64,000 nucleotides of DNA from Dendrophyllia cribrosa. Its lineage: Eukaryota; Cnidaria; Anthozoa; Scleractinia; Dendrophylliidae. A model generated the notes under the pieces. It had not been told where the DNA came from. It saw nothing but the letters and a program-made list of their open reading frames with translations, and searched no databases. Position 1 is the first letter of the stretch. Every line of letters starts with the position of its first letter. Below are positions 1 to 12,074 of the stretch, piece by piece. The position numbers were made by a program, and so were the translations under genes. The DNA lies in assembly GCA_024195265.1 (NCBI GenBank), contig JAJLRJ010000007.1, positions 34,398,286 through 34,462,285 on the forward strand, written 5' to 3'.

Positions 1-2399
1 TGTCAACGAGGGAACAGTTCGGATCCTGATAGATTCACTTAAAGAAGAATAAGGGACCAAGCAGAATGGACCATCCGGGACAATAATCAACTGGTCACCT
101 TCTAGCAAGTCAGCAATTGGGCCAATGATGGTATCATACAAGGGACGCAACGAATTTGCTGAACTCGTCGATGATTGTAGTACTTCTTTACAACCTTCTC
201 TTTTGGACGGTAGCTCATCACTTAGTTCATCTAATGAACGATTCTCGCACCTGACACCAACACCTGCACCAATTGCTTTTAAAGTACCTTCTACCAACGA
301 AGTGGCACTGTCATGTTCAATTTCAGTTTGTTTAAAACGAACCTCACTGCCCTTTGTCAACACCCAAAAGCTGATCGTGTTTTCATCAACAGCTACAAAA
401 ACTGTTTGGGAAGTTAGAGCATTTATGATATAAGAGATTGTTTCTTTAGTATCGACTGATGTGGACGGTAGTACGTCAATACCATACTGCACTTTTAGAA
501 CATCCATCACAGACTGTGCTCGTCCGTTCTCAGCCGCGAACAAAGCTTCATCAGTCTCTCCATTCTTTGTAAGAGTACTCCACAGAGCAGTGTACACAGC
601 GCGATGTGAATCGCGAAAGCTTATTTTCCACGTATCTTCTGACTTAAGAAGAGATCTCATGATATCAAAGACTTTTACGCCGGATCGATAATAATCTATG
701 GCTTGTTTAAAATCACCCAAACTACTATAAACATTGCCCAGATTTCCATAGGCATACCCCACTTCAGCCCTGTTCCCTACCTCTATGCCGATACTAAGAC
801 ATTTTTTATGGCACTCTATGGCTTGTTTAAAATCACCCAGACTGTAATAAGCATTGGCTAGATTTCCATAGGCATTCCCCTCTCCAGCCCTGTCCCCTAT
901 CTCTTTGGCAATACTAAGGTGAAGCATGAGGTACTCTATGGCTTGTTTCAAATCACCCAATCTACGATAAGCATTGCCAAGGTTTCCATAGGTATGCCCC
1001 TCTCCAGCCCTGCTCCCTACCTCTTTGGCAATACTTAGGCCTAGTTTGCGGTACTCTATGGCTTGTTCAAAATCGCCCAGACTATCGTAAGCATTGCCCA
1101 GATTTCCATAGGCATTCCCCTCTCCAGCCCTGTTCCCTACCTCTATGGCAATACTAACAGATCTTTTGTGGTACTCTATGGCTTGTTTAAAATCACCCAG
1201 ACTATCATAAGCATTGCCCAGATTTCCATAGGCCATCCCTTCTCAGCCCTGTCCCCTACCTCTTTGGCAATACTGAGGCAAAGCATGTGGTACTCTATGG
1301 CTTGTTTAAAATCACCCAAATAACGATAAACAGAGCCCAGATTTCCATAGGTAACCCCCTCTACAGCCCTGTTCCCTACCTCTTTGGCAATACTGAGGCA
1401 AAGCATGTGGTACTCTATGGCTTGTTTAAAATCACCCAAACTACGATAAGCAGAGCCCAGATTTCCATAGGTAACCCCCTCTACAGCCCTGCTCCCCACC
1501 TCTTTGGCAATACTTAGGGGAACCATGTAGTACTCTATGGCTTGTTTAAAATCACCCAGGCTATCATAAGCATTGCCCAGATTTCTATAGGCATACCCCT
1601 CTGCAGCCCTGTTCCCTACCTCTATGGCTATACTTAGGTCTAGTTTGTGGTATTCTATAGCTTGTTTAAAATCACCCAAACTACGATAAGAATTGCCCAG
1701 ATTTCCATAAGCATACCCCTCTAGAGTCCTGTTCCCTACCTCTTTGGCAATACTAAGAGATTTTTTGTGGTACTCTATGGCTTGTTTAAAATCACCCAAA
1801 CTACGATAAGCATTGCCCAGATTTCCATAGGCATTCCCCTCTCCAGCCCTGTTCCCTACCTCTATGGCAATACTAACAGATTTTTTGTGGTACTCTATGG
1901 CTTGTTTAAAATCACCCAGACTATCATAAGCATTTCCCAGATTTCCATAGGCATCCCCCTCTCTAGCCCTGTCCCCTACCTCTTTGGCAATACTGAGGCA
2001 AAGCATGTGGTACTCTATGGCTTGTTTAAAATCACCCAAATAACGATAAGCAGTGCCCAGATTTCCATAGGTAACCCCCTCTACAGACCTGTTCCCTACC
2101 TCTTTGGCAATACTGAGGCAAAGCGTGTGGTACTCTATGGCTTGTTTAAAATCACCCAAACTACGATAAGCATTGCCCAGATTTCCATAGGCATTCCCCA
2201 CTCCAGCCCTGTTACCTTCCTCTTTGGCAATATTAAGACATTTCTTGTGGTTTTCTATGGCTTGCTTAAAATTACCTAGGCTATAATAAGTATTGCCAAG
2301 ATGGCAATAGACACTTGCCTCTTCATACCTGTCTCCCGCTTTTTTAGCAATGCTAAGCTTCTGCTTGTGGTACTCTATACGTTCTGATTTTCTATCCAT
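1..2399 (-). CDS. TPR-CHAT protein (TTC28-like), partial and frameshifted
   Basis: Read on the minus strand from the ATG at 2399. About 14-15 tandem tetratricopeptide units of 40 residues follow, with core GNLGxAYxSLGDFKQAIEYH and the IAxEVGxRAxEG linker; unit starts fall every 120 bp from about 2370 down to 690. The frame then runs without a stop to base 1 through a region that matches the start of a CHAT domain, ending with DQLIIVPDGPFCLVPYSS and RTVPSL. The remainder of CHAT lies outside the window. TPR-CHAT proteins are common in corals; CHAT is caspase-like, and the TPRs would bind partners. Function here is unknown. One unit (between about 1171 and 1290) is 119 bp, not 120, and breaks the frame near 1235, so this is a pseudogene, a variant allele or an assembly error. 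The ATG is preceded by an AG at 2405-2406, so an upstream exon is possible. Confidence 0.88.
690..2380 (-). repeat. 120-bp tandem coding repeat (TPR units)
   Basis: A block of about 14 copies with a strict 120-bp period, each copy differing at few positions (for example ctctatggcttgtttaaaat recurs nearly unchanged). The copies are much more alike at DNA level than old TPRs usually are, so recent expansion or gene conversion is likely. The single 119-bp copy carries the frameshift. Confidence 0.9.
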
Positions 2400-2607
2400 T
2401 TTTCTTAAATAAAGTTTGATTGATAGTTTTCAACCTGGTTTCTTACACCAAGAAGGTTCTGCAAAACAATAACGTTTTGACGCTCGTTTAACCGTATTCT
2501 GTATGACGACGAAGCTATACTAATCAGCTCTTCAAACTTTTGTAGGTTACCACTTTTATGATGCTACGTTCTAGGTAATAAGTTACTTGAAAACATTTCA
2601 CAGTAAA

Positions 2608-3181
2608 TACCGTATTTCCTCTATTAAACGCCGGGGCAGTTTATTTAAAACTCGACCTCGCGGACCCGGATTTTATTTGAACCACGCGTTTATTCGAGAC
2701 TCGGCGTTTATTAAACAGGAGTAATTTTTCGGCATTATTTTTTATGATCGCAGTTTACGTCTTTCATTTCTAAATTCCTGGAATTTCCTGATTCAAAAGC
2801 TGAATTGATCAAAATGTTCCTAAAGTCTTGATGGAAACAAGAGCGAGAAGTGTCAAAGAGAATATATTATTATATAGTCAATAAACTGTAACAAAATTTT
2901 AACCAGAAATTCAAGTGATGTTCCCTGACCTTGAGACTTTTATCTTTTCATATAAACCATCAACTCGGATAAAGAAACGATGAAGCGACCCCGGGGATGA
3001 TAAAGATGACGATCTTTATATCTCGGCAAAGAAAGTCCGCATAACGATCAGTCACACAATACCAAATACAAATAAACACCGGTACCTCAAAAAAACGCTG
3101 GGGGCATTTATTTAAAACTCGACCTTGTACGTAGACCAAGCGTTTATTCGGGACCCAGCGTTTAATTAAAGAAATACGGTA
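2608..3181. mobile_element. MITE with TACCGTATTT terminal inverted repeats
   Basis: The left end reads taccgtatttcctctattaa and the right end is its near inverse, ending ttaattaaagaaatacggta. Internal copies of the gcgtttattcg motif occur in both orientations. The same ends bound the element at 55648-56025, and a truncated copy sits at about 46289. No coding capacity. The flanks suggest a TA duplication but this is not unique. Confidence 0.75.
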
Positions 3182-3889
3182 TCTCGTTAGTTTATTAATC
3201 GCTGGCGAGTGGTCAAGTTTTCGAGGTGTTAATAATTTAATCAATCGTAAGCTGAGTCCTATGATTGTATAGAATAGAAGCCAATTAAAATATATGTCTT
3301 GTAATTTGTTATTAATTCAATCCTATTAAAGAAGGGCATTTTTGGTTTCACTCCTGCGCACGCTTCGCGGCTCGCACCCAAATTCCCCTCTTCCCCTTCC
3401 TTTTTTAGCGCCTCCCACGGAGGCTACTTACATACAGTATAACGAAACTTGAACAACGTGTACTTCATTCATAGGCAATCGCTCTATAGGCGTAGATCAG
3501 ATTGTCGCGCAAATGTCCTTAGGTAAACTATAGCCACTAAATAGGGCACTATGATCGCGTTGGTAACGGACATTACCCCTCTTTCTACCATTCGCGCATG
3601 TAAAAGGCAAGAATCGAACCTTGTGATGGAGCCTTCCTGCAGAAAACTTTATTAGGTAACTTCCCCTCCTCCGAGAACTGAAAGTCCTTCCGTAAGCACA
3701 GCAACAAGCTTCCCATAACACGAAACAAACTATCGACTCGCCTCCCTCTATAAATCTTTAATACATGCGTACGTAGGTTCGCCACATATTTTGCCAGTCT
3801 GTTTTGCTTCTTAGACTAGAAATCGCCGTTGCCTCTGATATACAGTTCAACCCGGCTCTCAAATACGGACATAAAAAAGATTTGAGCCA
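3182..3889. other. Intergenic stretch, no feature recognised
   Basis: AT-rich sequence with short open frames that lack codon bias or family similarity. A short (TA)n run lies at 3919-3935 just beyond it. I see no gene here. Confidence 0.4.
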
Positions 3890-4032
3890 AGTGATCATAA
3901 TATAGTTTGTGATTGTTATATATATATATATATACTGAATAAATGTTTGAAAGAAAATTTGAACCCACGTCCCCCTGCACACTAGTCAGGTGGATAACCA
4001 CTACACCATCAGGACAACCATGCTGGCAACAT
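3890..4032 (-). mobile_element. tRNA-derived SINE
   Basis: On the minus strand there is a tRNA-like head with a box A (tggtgtagtggttatccacc) followed about 30 bases later by a box B (cgtgggttcaaatt), then a short body and a TA-rich tail near 3919-3935. It does not fold as a complete tRNA with a proper 3' acceptor stem, so a SINE head is the better reading. Confidence 0.6.
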
Positions 4033-4090
4033 GGCAATCGAAGAGGTGATTTATGTGATTCCAGACGTGGGCCTCCCGGGATTTTTTCTG

Positions 4091-4095
<5 letters not shown>

Positions 4096-4151
<56 letters not shown>

Positions 4152-4162
4152 ATATATATATA
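4096..4162. repeat. (TA)n microsatellite
   Basis: A nearly pure TA dinucleotide run of about 65 bp. A second run of about 40 bp lies at 4351-4389. Confidence 0.95.
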
Positions 4163-4348
4163 AATTCTTGAACTTGATTTGAATGTATTTCAGAGAGCGC
4201 TCAACTCTTAGAGGAGCATTGACAATTATAATAAACTGGTTTAAGACTTCAGAGGTAGTTCATCGTTTTATTACTACAGCTCTGTTTCGTATGGCCAAAA
4301 GATGACCACACTCATCAGGCAATATCAACGATTGACCGTTCAATCAAT

Positions 4349-4350
<2 letters not shown>

Positions 4351-4389
<39 letters not shown>
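4351..4389. repeat. (TA)n microsatellite
   Basis: Pure TA dinucleotide run of about 39 bp between AT-rich unique sequence and a 16-bp minisatellite. Confidence 0.95.
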
Positions 4390-4391
<2 letters not shown>

Positions 4392-4416
4392 CTGAGCCTA
4401 GCAGCGTCGCTCTCTA

Positions 4417-4486
4417 AACAAGCTTAACTAAGGTGAAACTTAACTAAGGTGAAACTTAACTAAGGTGAAACTTAACCAAGGTGAAA
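4417..4486 (+). repeat. 16-bp minisatellite, four copies
   Basis: Four tandem copies of cttaactaaggtgaaa, the last with one change (taacc). Just after it the 20-bp string gtcggaagcacaagaattaa begins, and this string occurs again at about 5406, so the two copies flank a 0.9-kb block that contains the MITE at 4761-5096. Confidence 0.85.
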
Positions 4487-4760
4487 GGTCGGAAGCACAA
4501 GAATTAAGATTGACGACCGGGCTATTTTTTAATTTTAGCAATTCTCAAAAACAGCATTACGCGACCGTCTGGACAGTACATTTAGACCGTACAAAAGTTC
4601 ACAAAAACAACTTTTTCTCCATCTGGAATAACTAGTACGACTACTTTCCAAATAAAATACAGTTGTTGCTTGTCAAAAATTGCCCGAGAAACTGATTTGG
4701 AAATCAAAATTGCAAAAAATACACAAACATATTCGCATAAGGCCACGCGAGTGAAGTTAA

Positions 4761-5096
4761 GCCTGCCGCACACTTGAGGAAAGTGCTGAGCCAAATTCCT
4801 CGCGAGGCAGTTAGCTCAGCTGCTCTTGAATGCCGGTCGAGCTTGAAATCACGTGAGCTTGCCATGCAATTTTATTGGCTAATCGATTAATTTGGCTCAG
4901 CCAGATTCTCGCGGCGCCCGCACACGATGAGCAATTTGTCTCGTGAGGCAAAAAATATCAAACACGTCAGATATTTGCCTCACGACCACGCGAGGCGAAA
5001 AACTCACCAAAAATTCAGCGCACACTTGCGGAAACAGCTGAGCTAACTGCCTCGCGAGGAATTTTGCTCAGCACTTTCCTCAAGTGTGCGGCAGGC
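4761..5096. mobile_element. Palindromic MITE flanked by TTAA
   Basis: The left arm starts gcctgccgcacacttgagga and the right arm ends with its inverse; the match extends about 65 bp. TTAA lies directly outside both ends (4757-4760 and 5097-5100). TTAA duplication is typical of piggyBac-type insertion; the element is non-autonomous. Inner inverted motifs around 4915-5000 (cgtgaggcaaa and its inverse) repeat the terminal sequence. Confidence 0.8.
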
Positions 5097-5100
5097 TTAA

Positions 5101-6346
5101 GAACTATATACAATTCAAGTCTTGTTTTGTTTACATGAAATCGCTTTTCGACCTATGTAATGAATGAACAAAGACATAAAAATGGACAACACAATCTTCT
5201 TTCTAAAAATTTTATTCAAATCTCCATAAGTTTCTGTTTAAACGCAAAACGCGAACCATTTATAGCGCATCGAGGCCGAGCTGATTGTCTTCGATGAAAG
5301 AAATCATGAAACGACTGAATTTAAGCACGTTTTATATAACCTAATTATTCAAAATTGAAACCTTTTTAAATGCAAGCCAAAATTGCACAATATAGAACAG
5401 TAAAGTCGGAAGCACAAGAATTAAACTCAAAAGAGTTTAGCTGTAAACAAATGCTTCGACGATCTACTAGCTTCAATTTAAAACGAAACCAGGTTTAAAA
5501 ATAAGCACTTAGCTCTATATTCCTCCAAAAACGACTTGACTTGCAGAGTTACGCAGCCTCAAATGCAGTCTTGAACACTGTTTGAGAAATGTGAAACCTG
5601 TCTTGAGTAGCAAACCTCGGATAAATGCGGGAAAAACGACTTTGCAAATGGTTTTCTCGGCTAGCAAACTCAACAAGAGTGTTGAGCGTACAGCTGACGT
5701 GACATTCGTCTGTGTAGCCGAAAAACAAAATTGCTAAGATCCCGGATGTTGTGTGGCGTCATATGCGCATGTTTTGCAACGTCATACGCGCCCGCGAATT
5801 AGCCCTGCCCAACGGACACACATGTACACACGCGCGCCCCAGAAACATTCCGCTGGCCATGACCATGAAAAATGACGAGCATGGGTTCTATGAGTATGGG
5901 ACTTCACGCGGGCCTTCGGCCCGCAGAGCTCCGCTATAAATCTGCCTGTCTGTGTTGTTCACTTGACTAAGAACTTTGGGAGAGAGATAAATAGAGGATA
6001 TTACATGGCCGCGCGAAGATACAAAATTTATCTTCGAGTGTTGAAAGCTCACCTGGTATTTCATTGGTGTTCATATAATAAAAAGCTTTAATTATACGGG
6101 TTGACTAGAACTATCGCTGACGCAGTGCTGCAGAGTTATAATCATGGTTTATATTCCCATGAACTCCAAAGCATAAGGCTACTTACAGGTTAGCCAAGTT
6201 TTCTTTGGGGGTTCTCTGTCTATTTATTGTGGTAACGTACTGAATTATTTTGTGTAATAAGTTACAAGAACCAAGATCCGCTAGTTTGCACCGTAGATTA
6301 GGAATTTTAAAGTTCCCGTCTTCTTTTTTTGAAGAATTGCATAAAT
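5101..6346. other. Intergenic stretch, no gene recognised
   Basis: Mixed AT-rich sequence with a GC-rich island at about 5740-5940 that contains a small hairpin (gcgggccttcggcccgc at about 5897). The 62-codon open frame there has no recognisable domain. I see no supported gene. Confidence 0.4.
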
Positions 6347-6500
6347 ACACTTTATTCGATGATTTAACAGATAATACGCGCGGATATTTTACGAGTTGCG
6401 TAGTATTTTAACGAGCCCCACAGGGACGAGAAAACATGCGCGCAGTGATGCATCAGTAAAATGTCCGCACGTATTACCTGTTAAACCATCAAATAAGGGA
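6347..6500. mobile_element. Short palindromic MITE
   Basis: The arms pair imperfectly: ttattcgatgatttaacaga on the left and the inverse of tacctgttaaaccatcaaat on the right, each followed inward by a cgcg/ccgcacg motif and ggatatttta / taaaatgtcc. No coding capacity. Confidence 0.6.
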
Positions 6501-7092
6501 TTTATTATTCGACTGAAATTCTTGTATTTATAATAGCTTGTGTCTTGAAACCGGGATGCTAAGGTGTAATACGACTGATCTACCATGCAAACTCAATTTG
6601 CATTTAATTAATGCCTTGGGGATGAATATTAATGTATGTATAAAAGACAAACATGTGTTCTATTCAATGCACTTTGCTCTAGTCACGGTCAGTGATTGTT
6701 TGGCGTCCCGCCCACCCGCGGGCCCGCGAAGAAGGCGGGTTTGAGATCCACGCTACCTCTTTTCGCCTTGGTTTGGGCTTGTCCCAGGCCAGAGCGATTC
6801 CGCATACCTCACTTACATGTCATGAATAACAATACCCAGGGCAGAATATTACACTGTGTAATACGCTCAGATATTTTCCGTGTTCTCTTCCTTATAAGGT
6901 AAAATGACGTCACAGTCGAATACTAATTCCATTTTATGCGATCGCGATATCTAAATATTTGGGCCATGAAATATACTAAAAGGGGAGTTTAAATCTAACA
7001 CGCAAAATTGACTGGCAAACATGGCGAACCTACGTGTATTTAATATTTATACAGGAGAGCTTGATAGTTCGTTTCGTTTTAGTTTCATTATA

Positions 7093-7806
7093 GTTGTCGA
7101 AACTGAAGGTGGTTAAAAAGCGAAATTGCTTCCATATAAAGCATAAAAAACCAACCTTCCCGTTAAACTCAGTACTGTGACCTCAGAGATGTGTATTGAC
7201 GAAACATAAAGCGACCGCGGTCTGTGTTGTGTTGTTGTTCACCTCCCATCCCCATTCCCTTTCTTGCACTTGCCACGCAGGCTTCCATAAGCATTAGAAT
7301 AATTCATGTTAAACAAAACGAATTTTCGCGAGCTTTTCTCTATAAACTTTTTAATGCACCACGTTAGCTCGCTACATTTAACAGTCTGTTTTGCATTTAC
7401 ATGTCTTATAGTTCACAAAACGTTTACAGGCCAATTTCGTATTTTAGTTTCTGAAAAAAGTACCAGCCGAGTCCCATATGATTGTGATGCGAGTTTCATA
7501 TTCGATCACAAAAGGAACAATTATGCGACGGACTGTACAAGTATAAAGTAATGAAACGAGCCGCGATAGATCAAAACTACTTAAAGATAGGAGTTTATCC
7601 TGTTAGCAATATAAAAATGCACAAGTGCAGGTACATTACCTTCAAACAGTCTCGAAAGACCTCAAATCTTGTTACAAATTGCCAGCAACACGATACGCGG
7701 AAAAGCTCTCACTGGTAAACAGAATGAGTAGAACTTAAATCAATCCAGCGAAATGTAGATATATATTGAAAGTCATATGACAAACAAATGAATCACAGGC
7801 CAAAAA
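7093..7806 (+). repeat. Direct duplication, copy A (about 0.7 kb)
   Basis: Aligns with 8004-8706 over its length, from gtcgaaactgaaggtggtta to aaatgaatcacaggccaaaa, with many small differences. The 0.2-kb spacer at 7807-8003 is itself similar to 15646-15850, so the whole block belongs to a larger repeat family also seen at 9000-9200, 12911-13040 and 15320-16000. Confidence 0.85.
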
Positions 7807-8003
7807 CTTCATGGGAATATAAACCATGAACACATCTCTGCAGCAATTAATGGTTCAGTCAGTAATTTCAACATGCAGGAGCATTTTCCATCTCCCTATA
7901 AAAACTCTTAGCGGGTCAGAACAACATAGTCCGGTCGCTTAATCTTCGGCAGATTCGCATCATATTTCTGAGGTCAGAGTAATGGGTTTAGTTTAACTAG
8001 ATC

Positions 8004-8706
8004 AGTCGAAACTGAAGGTGGTTAAAAATGAAAAATTGCTTCCATATAAAGCATAAAAAACCAAGCTTACCATTAAACACTATACTATGACCTCAGAAAT
8101 ATGATGTGAATTGACGAAACATAAAGCGACGGTCTGTGTTGTGTTGTTGTTCACCTCCCATCCCCATCCGCTGTCTTGCGCATGCCACGCAGGCTTTCAT
8201 AAGTATTAAAATAATTCACGTTAAACAAAACGAATTATCGCGAGCTTTTCTCTATTAATTTATGATACACCACGTTAGCTCGCTACATTTAACAGTCTGT
8301 TTTCATTTTATATGTCTTACAGTTCACAGGCCAATTTTCTTATTTCCATTTCTGAAAAAAATAGCAGCCGAGTCCCATATGATTGTGATGAGAATTTCAT
8401 ATTCTATCACAAAAGAAAAAAATATGCTACGGACTGCAAATTCAACTATAAAGTAACAAAAAAAGCCGCGATCAATCGAAACCACTTAAGATGGGAGATT
8501 ATCCAGTTAGTAATATAACTATGCACGAGTGCATGTACCTTACCTTCAAACAGTCTCGAATAACCTTAAAACTTGTTACAAATTGGCAGCAACACGATAC
8601 GCGGCAAACCTCTGGTTAACAGAATGAGTAGAACTAAAATCAATCTAGCGAAATATAGATCTATTTAAAGTCGTATGACCAACAAATGAATCACAGGCCA
8701 AAAAAT
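8004..8706 (+). repeat. Direct duplication, copy B (about 0.7 kb)
   Basis: Partner of 7093-7806. Its right end continues into ctgtgtcgtcg and a stretch (about 8710-8900) that is similar to 12950-13040 plus 15350-15470, showing that these loci descend from one longer element. No conserved open frame is shared by the copies. Confidence 0.85.
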
Positions 8707-8999
8707 CTGTGTCGTCGTCCCACTTCCGACAAAAAGACGGGAACTGTGCATGGATTACGTCACTTCATGAGATGCGTTGTGTATTTCGGTTTTTGGGTGA
8801 TGCCAAGAATGCAACCAAGGGCTTCCATACACGAAAACGTTACTGACATACAATCATAGACAAAAGACTTAGTGTTAGGAAGGCTGGTTAACGGTTTTCG
8901 CCATTCAATTCTTTTTCACTCCTTCGTTTATTTATAATGTTGTTTATAACTGGAGATTTTAATGCGTTATTCTTGGCTGAGATCCCAACATTGATAAAA

Positions 9000-9200
9000 G
9001 GGAAGGGGACACCTCTGAGGAATAACAAATGATCGTTTCTTAACATTACGAGAACATTTTTACAACCTTCCCAACTGCTTCTGTCTACTCATTCTGGTAA
9101 ACAGAATGAGTAGAACTAAAATCAATCAAGCGAAATTAAGATATATATTAAAAGTCATATGACAAACAAATGAATCACAGACCAAACTAAAACTGTGGCA
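9000..9200 (+). repeat. Fragment of the same dispersed repeat family
   Basis: The stretch with aataacaaatgatcgtttct is shared with 15560-15600. The following stretch with gtaaacagaatgagtagaac and aaatgaatcacag is shared with 7715-7800 and 8615-8700. This is a rearranged copy. Confidence 0.7.
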
Positions 9201-11035
9201 TCACCTATACAACTTCCAGTGGAAGAACAAACCACAATCAAATGGTCGCCTCCATTATCGTTTGACTCACGACGAAGTCACTTTAGATGAGGATCTCGTC
9301 GTTTCGACTGCTTACTGCTGGTTTTCATCAGGCGATAAGGTCAAGTGATTGTTCATCGCCATGCATCACTCTGGTTGTTTGCGAGTAATGGAACTGGATC
9401 CTCATTATTCTGGTTGGAAACTGTTCCTTCGGAGGTCCGCAGTGGTACTGATCGATTATTGCGTTACTTGATTGTACACAACCAAGCTTCAGCAATTTCC
9501 GTTCTGTTCTCCCTGTTTTCTGTACGTTTTTAGAGTGAAGTCAAGCTGATGTGAATCAACACTGAATTGCCTCTTCAACCTATCATTGAACTTCTGGAGT
9601 GATAAGTCTTTCACATAAGGCAGCTTTAAAACCAAGCGCGGTCGTTAAGTTCTTGTGATCTTTTGCACAAGTGAATAAGGAGATCCGTTACAAACCAGGA
9701 GGGATGACATATGTTTTCTGAGATAACTGATGGTAACGTTATGATGTGTTTTGATCCTCTTTTGTTGAGTGACAGAAAACCAGTAATGAGCGGCCGAAAA
9801 GTCGCGATCCAAACCTTTTGTGAGACATCGAGAGACAAACGATACTGAAAAGAAGCTATCATTGGCTTAATTTTTCAAGATGCAATCAATTCCATTCCTA
9901 GTGATCGAAAGCCAATCTATAGTTTCAGTCACTAACAGAGCACTGAAACTGGATGATCATTTTTTTTGGTTATCGTTGATGCAAAAGAGTATTTTAATTT
10001 TGGCTTTTTTAACATAATTCTAACAACAGGTCACCATGACATAGCCCCTTTAAGGACTGCAAGAAAACTTAGAGCTGAGTATGATAATGAAAATTATAAA
10101 TTACACATTGCTAAATTGTGTTCCATTCCTAATGAACAGTCGCTGAAAAAGCTGAAATTCAGCTCAGTTCATGTCCGTTGATATTTGTATTGCTGAATTC
10201 TACTGTAGTTCTATTTTCAAGAATTGTAGAATCTAGTTCCCCTTTAGGCTTGTTTCTGCTCTCTGCAAAATCATAAAGTACAGTTTCAATCAGAGTTTGT
10301 TTCTAGGACGTTTGTTTAAAAGGGCCACAAAACAAGTGTCTTTTCACTGAGTATTGATTTCCATATCTTGGAAACAGTTCTCCATCCTTTTCCTCTTCTA
10401 TGTTGTTTTATTGACTGATATTAACATGCACAGCTTGACTCTAACAAACCTGTCCTGATGCATGGATTGTACTGAGTGAAACTGTTGGGTTATTCAGCAC
10501 AACGCAGATCATTTGATCTCTGTAAGGTCAGTTGGTGAAGGTGTCGTTTGTTCTTTATGTTGTTTTATTGACTGATATTTTAAAATGAAGAAATGGCTTA
10601 TTATAGAAAGGCAACCATTATTGAAAGGAATATTCAAGGAGCCTCCCATAATCTCCTACAGAAAGGGAAGTTTTTTTTAAAAAGACATACTCGTAAGAGT
10701 TATCAACTATGATATAAAGGTCATAGATACACTATATCGACCAATAGGAGTCGCGTTTGGCCTGTCAACAATCAAACGAGGCTTTTCCTTTAGTCCTTCA
10801 TGTTAAATCCCCGCTGCTGTCCCCGCCTCCGATAATCCGTGCGTGCGGTTAAATCACCGCTCAATGACCCCGGTCACACAGTGTTAATTCCACTGCCCCC
10901 AGGGGCCAACCCGTCGTTAAATGTGCGTTAAATCCCGGCATTGGCGGCGTTAAATCCCCGCTCTCTCCCGCTATGCCCCGGTGGTCGGGGGGCCGGGGTT
11001 TTAACTGACTGATGCATAAAATGGCAGAATTTCTT
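9201..11035. other. Intergenic stretch with old repeat fragments
   Basis: Around 9220 the motif acaaaccacaatcaaatggt is also found, slightly changed, near 17130. At 10800-11000 there is a GC-rich stretch in which gttaaatcccc-like motifs recur several times (10804, 10927, 10951). A 20-base motif (gttgttttattgactgatat) is present twice, near 10405 and 10560. No open frame here has recognisable protein similarity. Confidence 0.45.
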
Positions 11036-11044
11036 AGTTTCAAG

Positions 11045-11428
11045 TAGCCTGCTAGTTTGCGAGCAAGCTCTCGGGCTCGGGGTTTCGGGTTTGGGGGAGC
11101 GGAGAGCGAGAGCTTGCAACGATGTCTCAGAAATTTGATTACCGCCCCAAATACTTCCTGTGGTTCCCCATTGTCCGAGCTGTCAGAATTTGGCCAATCA
11201 GCGCAAACCGGAACCGAGCGTTAATGTAAACAGACATGAAAATAAAAATAGTGTTGGTAACGCAACATACTCTACGACAGCCAGACTGTTTGCTTCTCTG
11301 TTTTCTTTGTAGTGTATCGCTGGACAAAATTAAGATAAGTTTTTCCAAACTCTCTGCTTCACCAGTCTGAAGAGCTCTCCGCTCTCCCAAACCCGAAACC
11401 CCGAGCCCGAGAGCTTGCTCGCAGGCTA
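11045..11428. mobile_element. Mutator-like MITE with 9-bp target duplication
   Basis: Terminal inverted repeats run from tagcctgc (left) to gcaggcta (right) and extend inward about 50 bp through gcgagcaagctctcgggctc; the left arm carries a small insertion (tagttt). The 9-bp word agtttcaag stands directly outside both ends (11036-11044 and 11429-11437). A 9-bp duplication is the usual Mutator/MULE footprint. The interior has no transposase. Confidence 0.85.
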
Positions 11429-12074
11429 AGTTTCAAGTGTTTCGTGTCTTAAAAAGATCAATTCAGAATCAAAACAAATTGAACCGGCAAATACACGGCT
11501 ACCTAAACATAGCGGCGAAAGGTCTGAAAGAACTGAAGCGTGGACAGTATGTCTTACAAAAATTCACAGCTAAAGGATGCAAGAAACGGTTAAAACATCG
11601 TTACCTGTAGTTGATGTGGCATTTAGTCCCTTCCATCAGCGCACTAAATTTTCAAACATCGAAGTACGAGCTGAGTCGATCGCTGTTGTTTACAAACTTG
11701 CTCGTTTTTTATAGTTCCTACAGCCGTATTGGCGTCAATTCGCTTAAAACAAAGATCAGAAACTTTTCTGAGGAAGTATCAAGTCTAATCATATTCCAGA
11801 AGTGATTACTAAAGACATTTTCCGAAAATTGTGCTCCTTCATTCACTTCTTGTCGAGCGGTTGACTTTGAACCAGCTTACATTCAGGTTCGCCAAAAAAC
11901 ACTGCACTGCGACAGCGACAACGCGAAAATGTCGCGCCTTTTTTGTCCAATCATGTGATCAATAATTTTTCTCTTTTCTTTTCTTCTACTTTTTTTAGTT
12001 CCTTTCCCTTTTTTATCTAATAGTTCACACATTTTTCTCCAAAAAACACGAAAGTGCAGGAAGCGGTCATTTTC

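Noticed and set aside
1287..2279. Plus-strand open frames across the TPR block
   Set aside because: They repeat with the 120-bp period and are the antisense shadow of the TPR gene.
4096..4162. Origin or CRISPR-like array
   Set aside because: Simple TA repeat; no spacer structure. CRISPR arrays are not expected in an animal genome and none is seen.
9966..10181. 71-codon plus-strand frame
   Set aside because: No recognisable domain and it lies in repeat-rich sequence; not supported as an exon.
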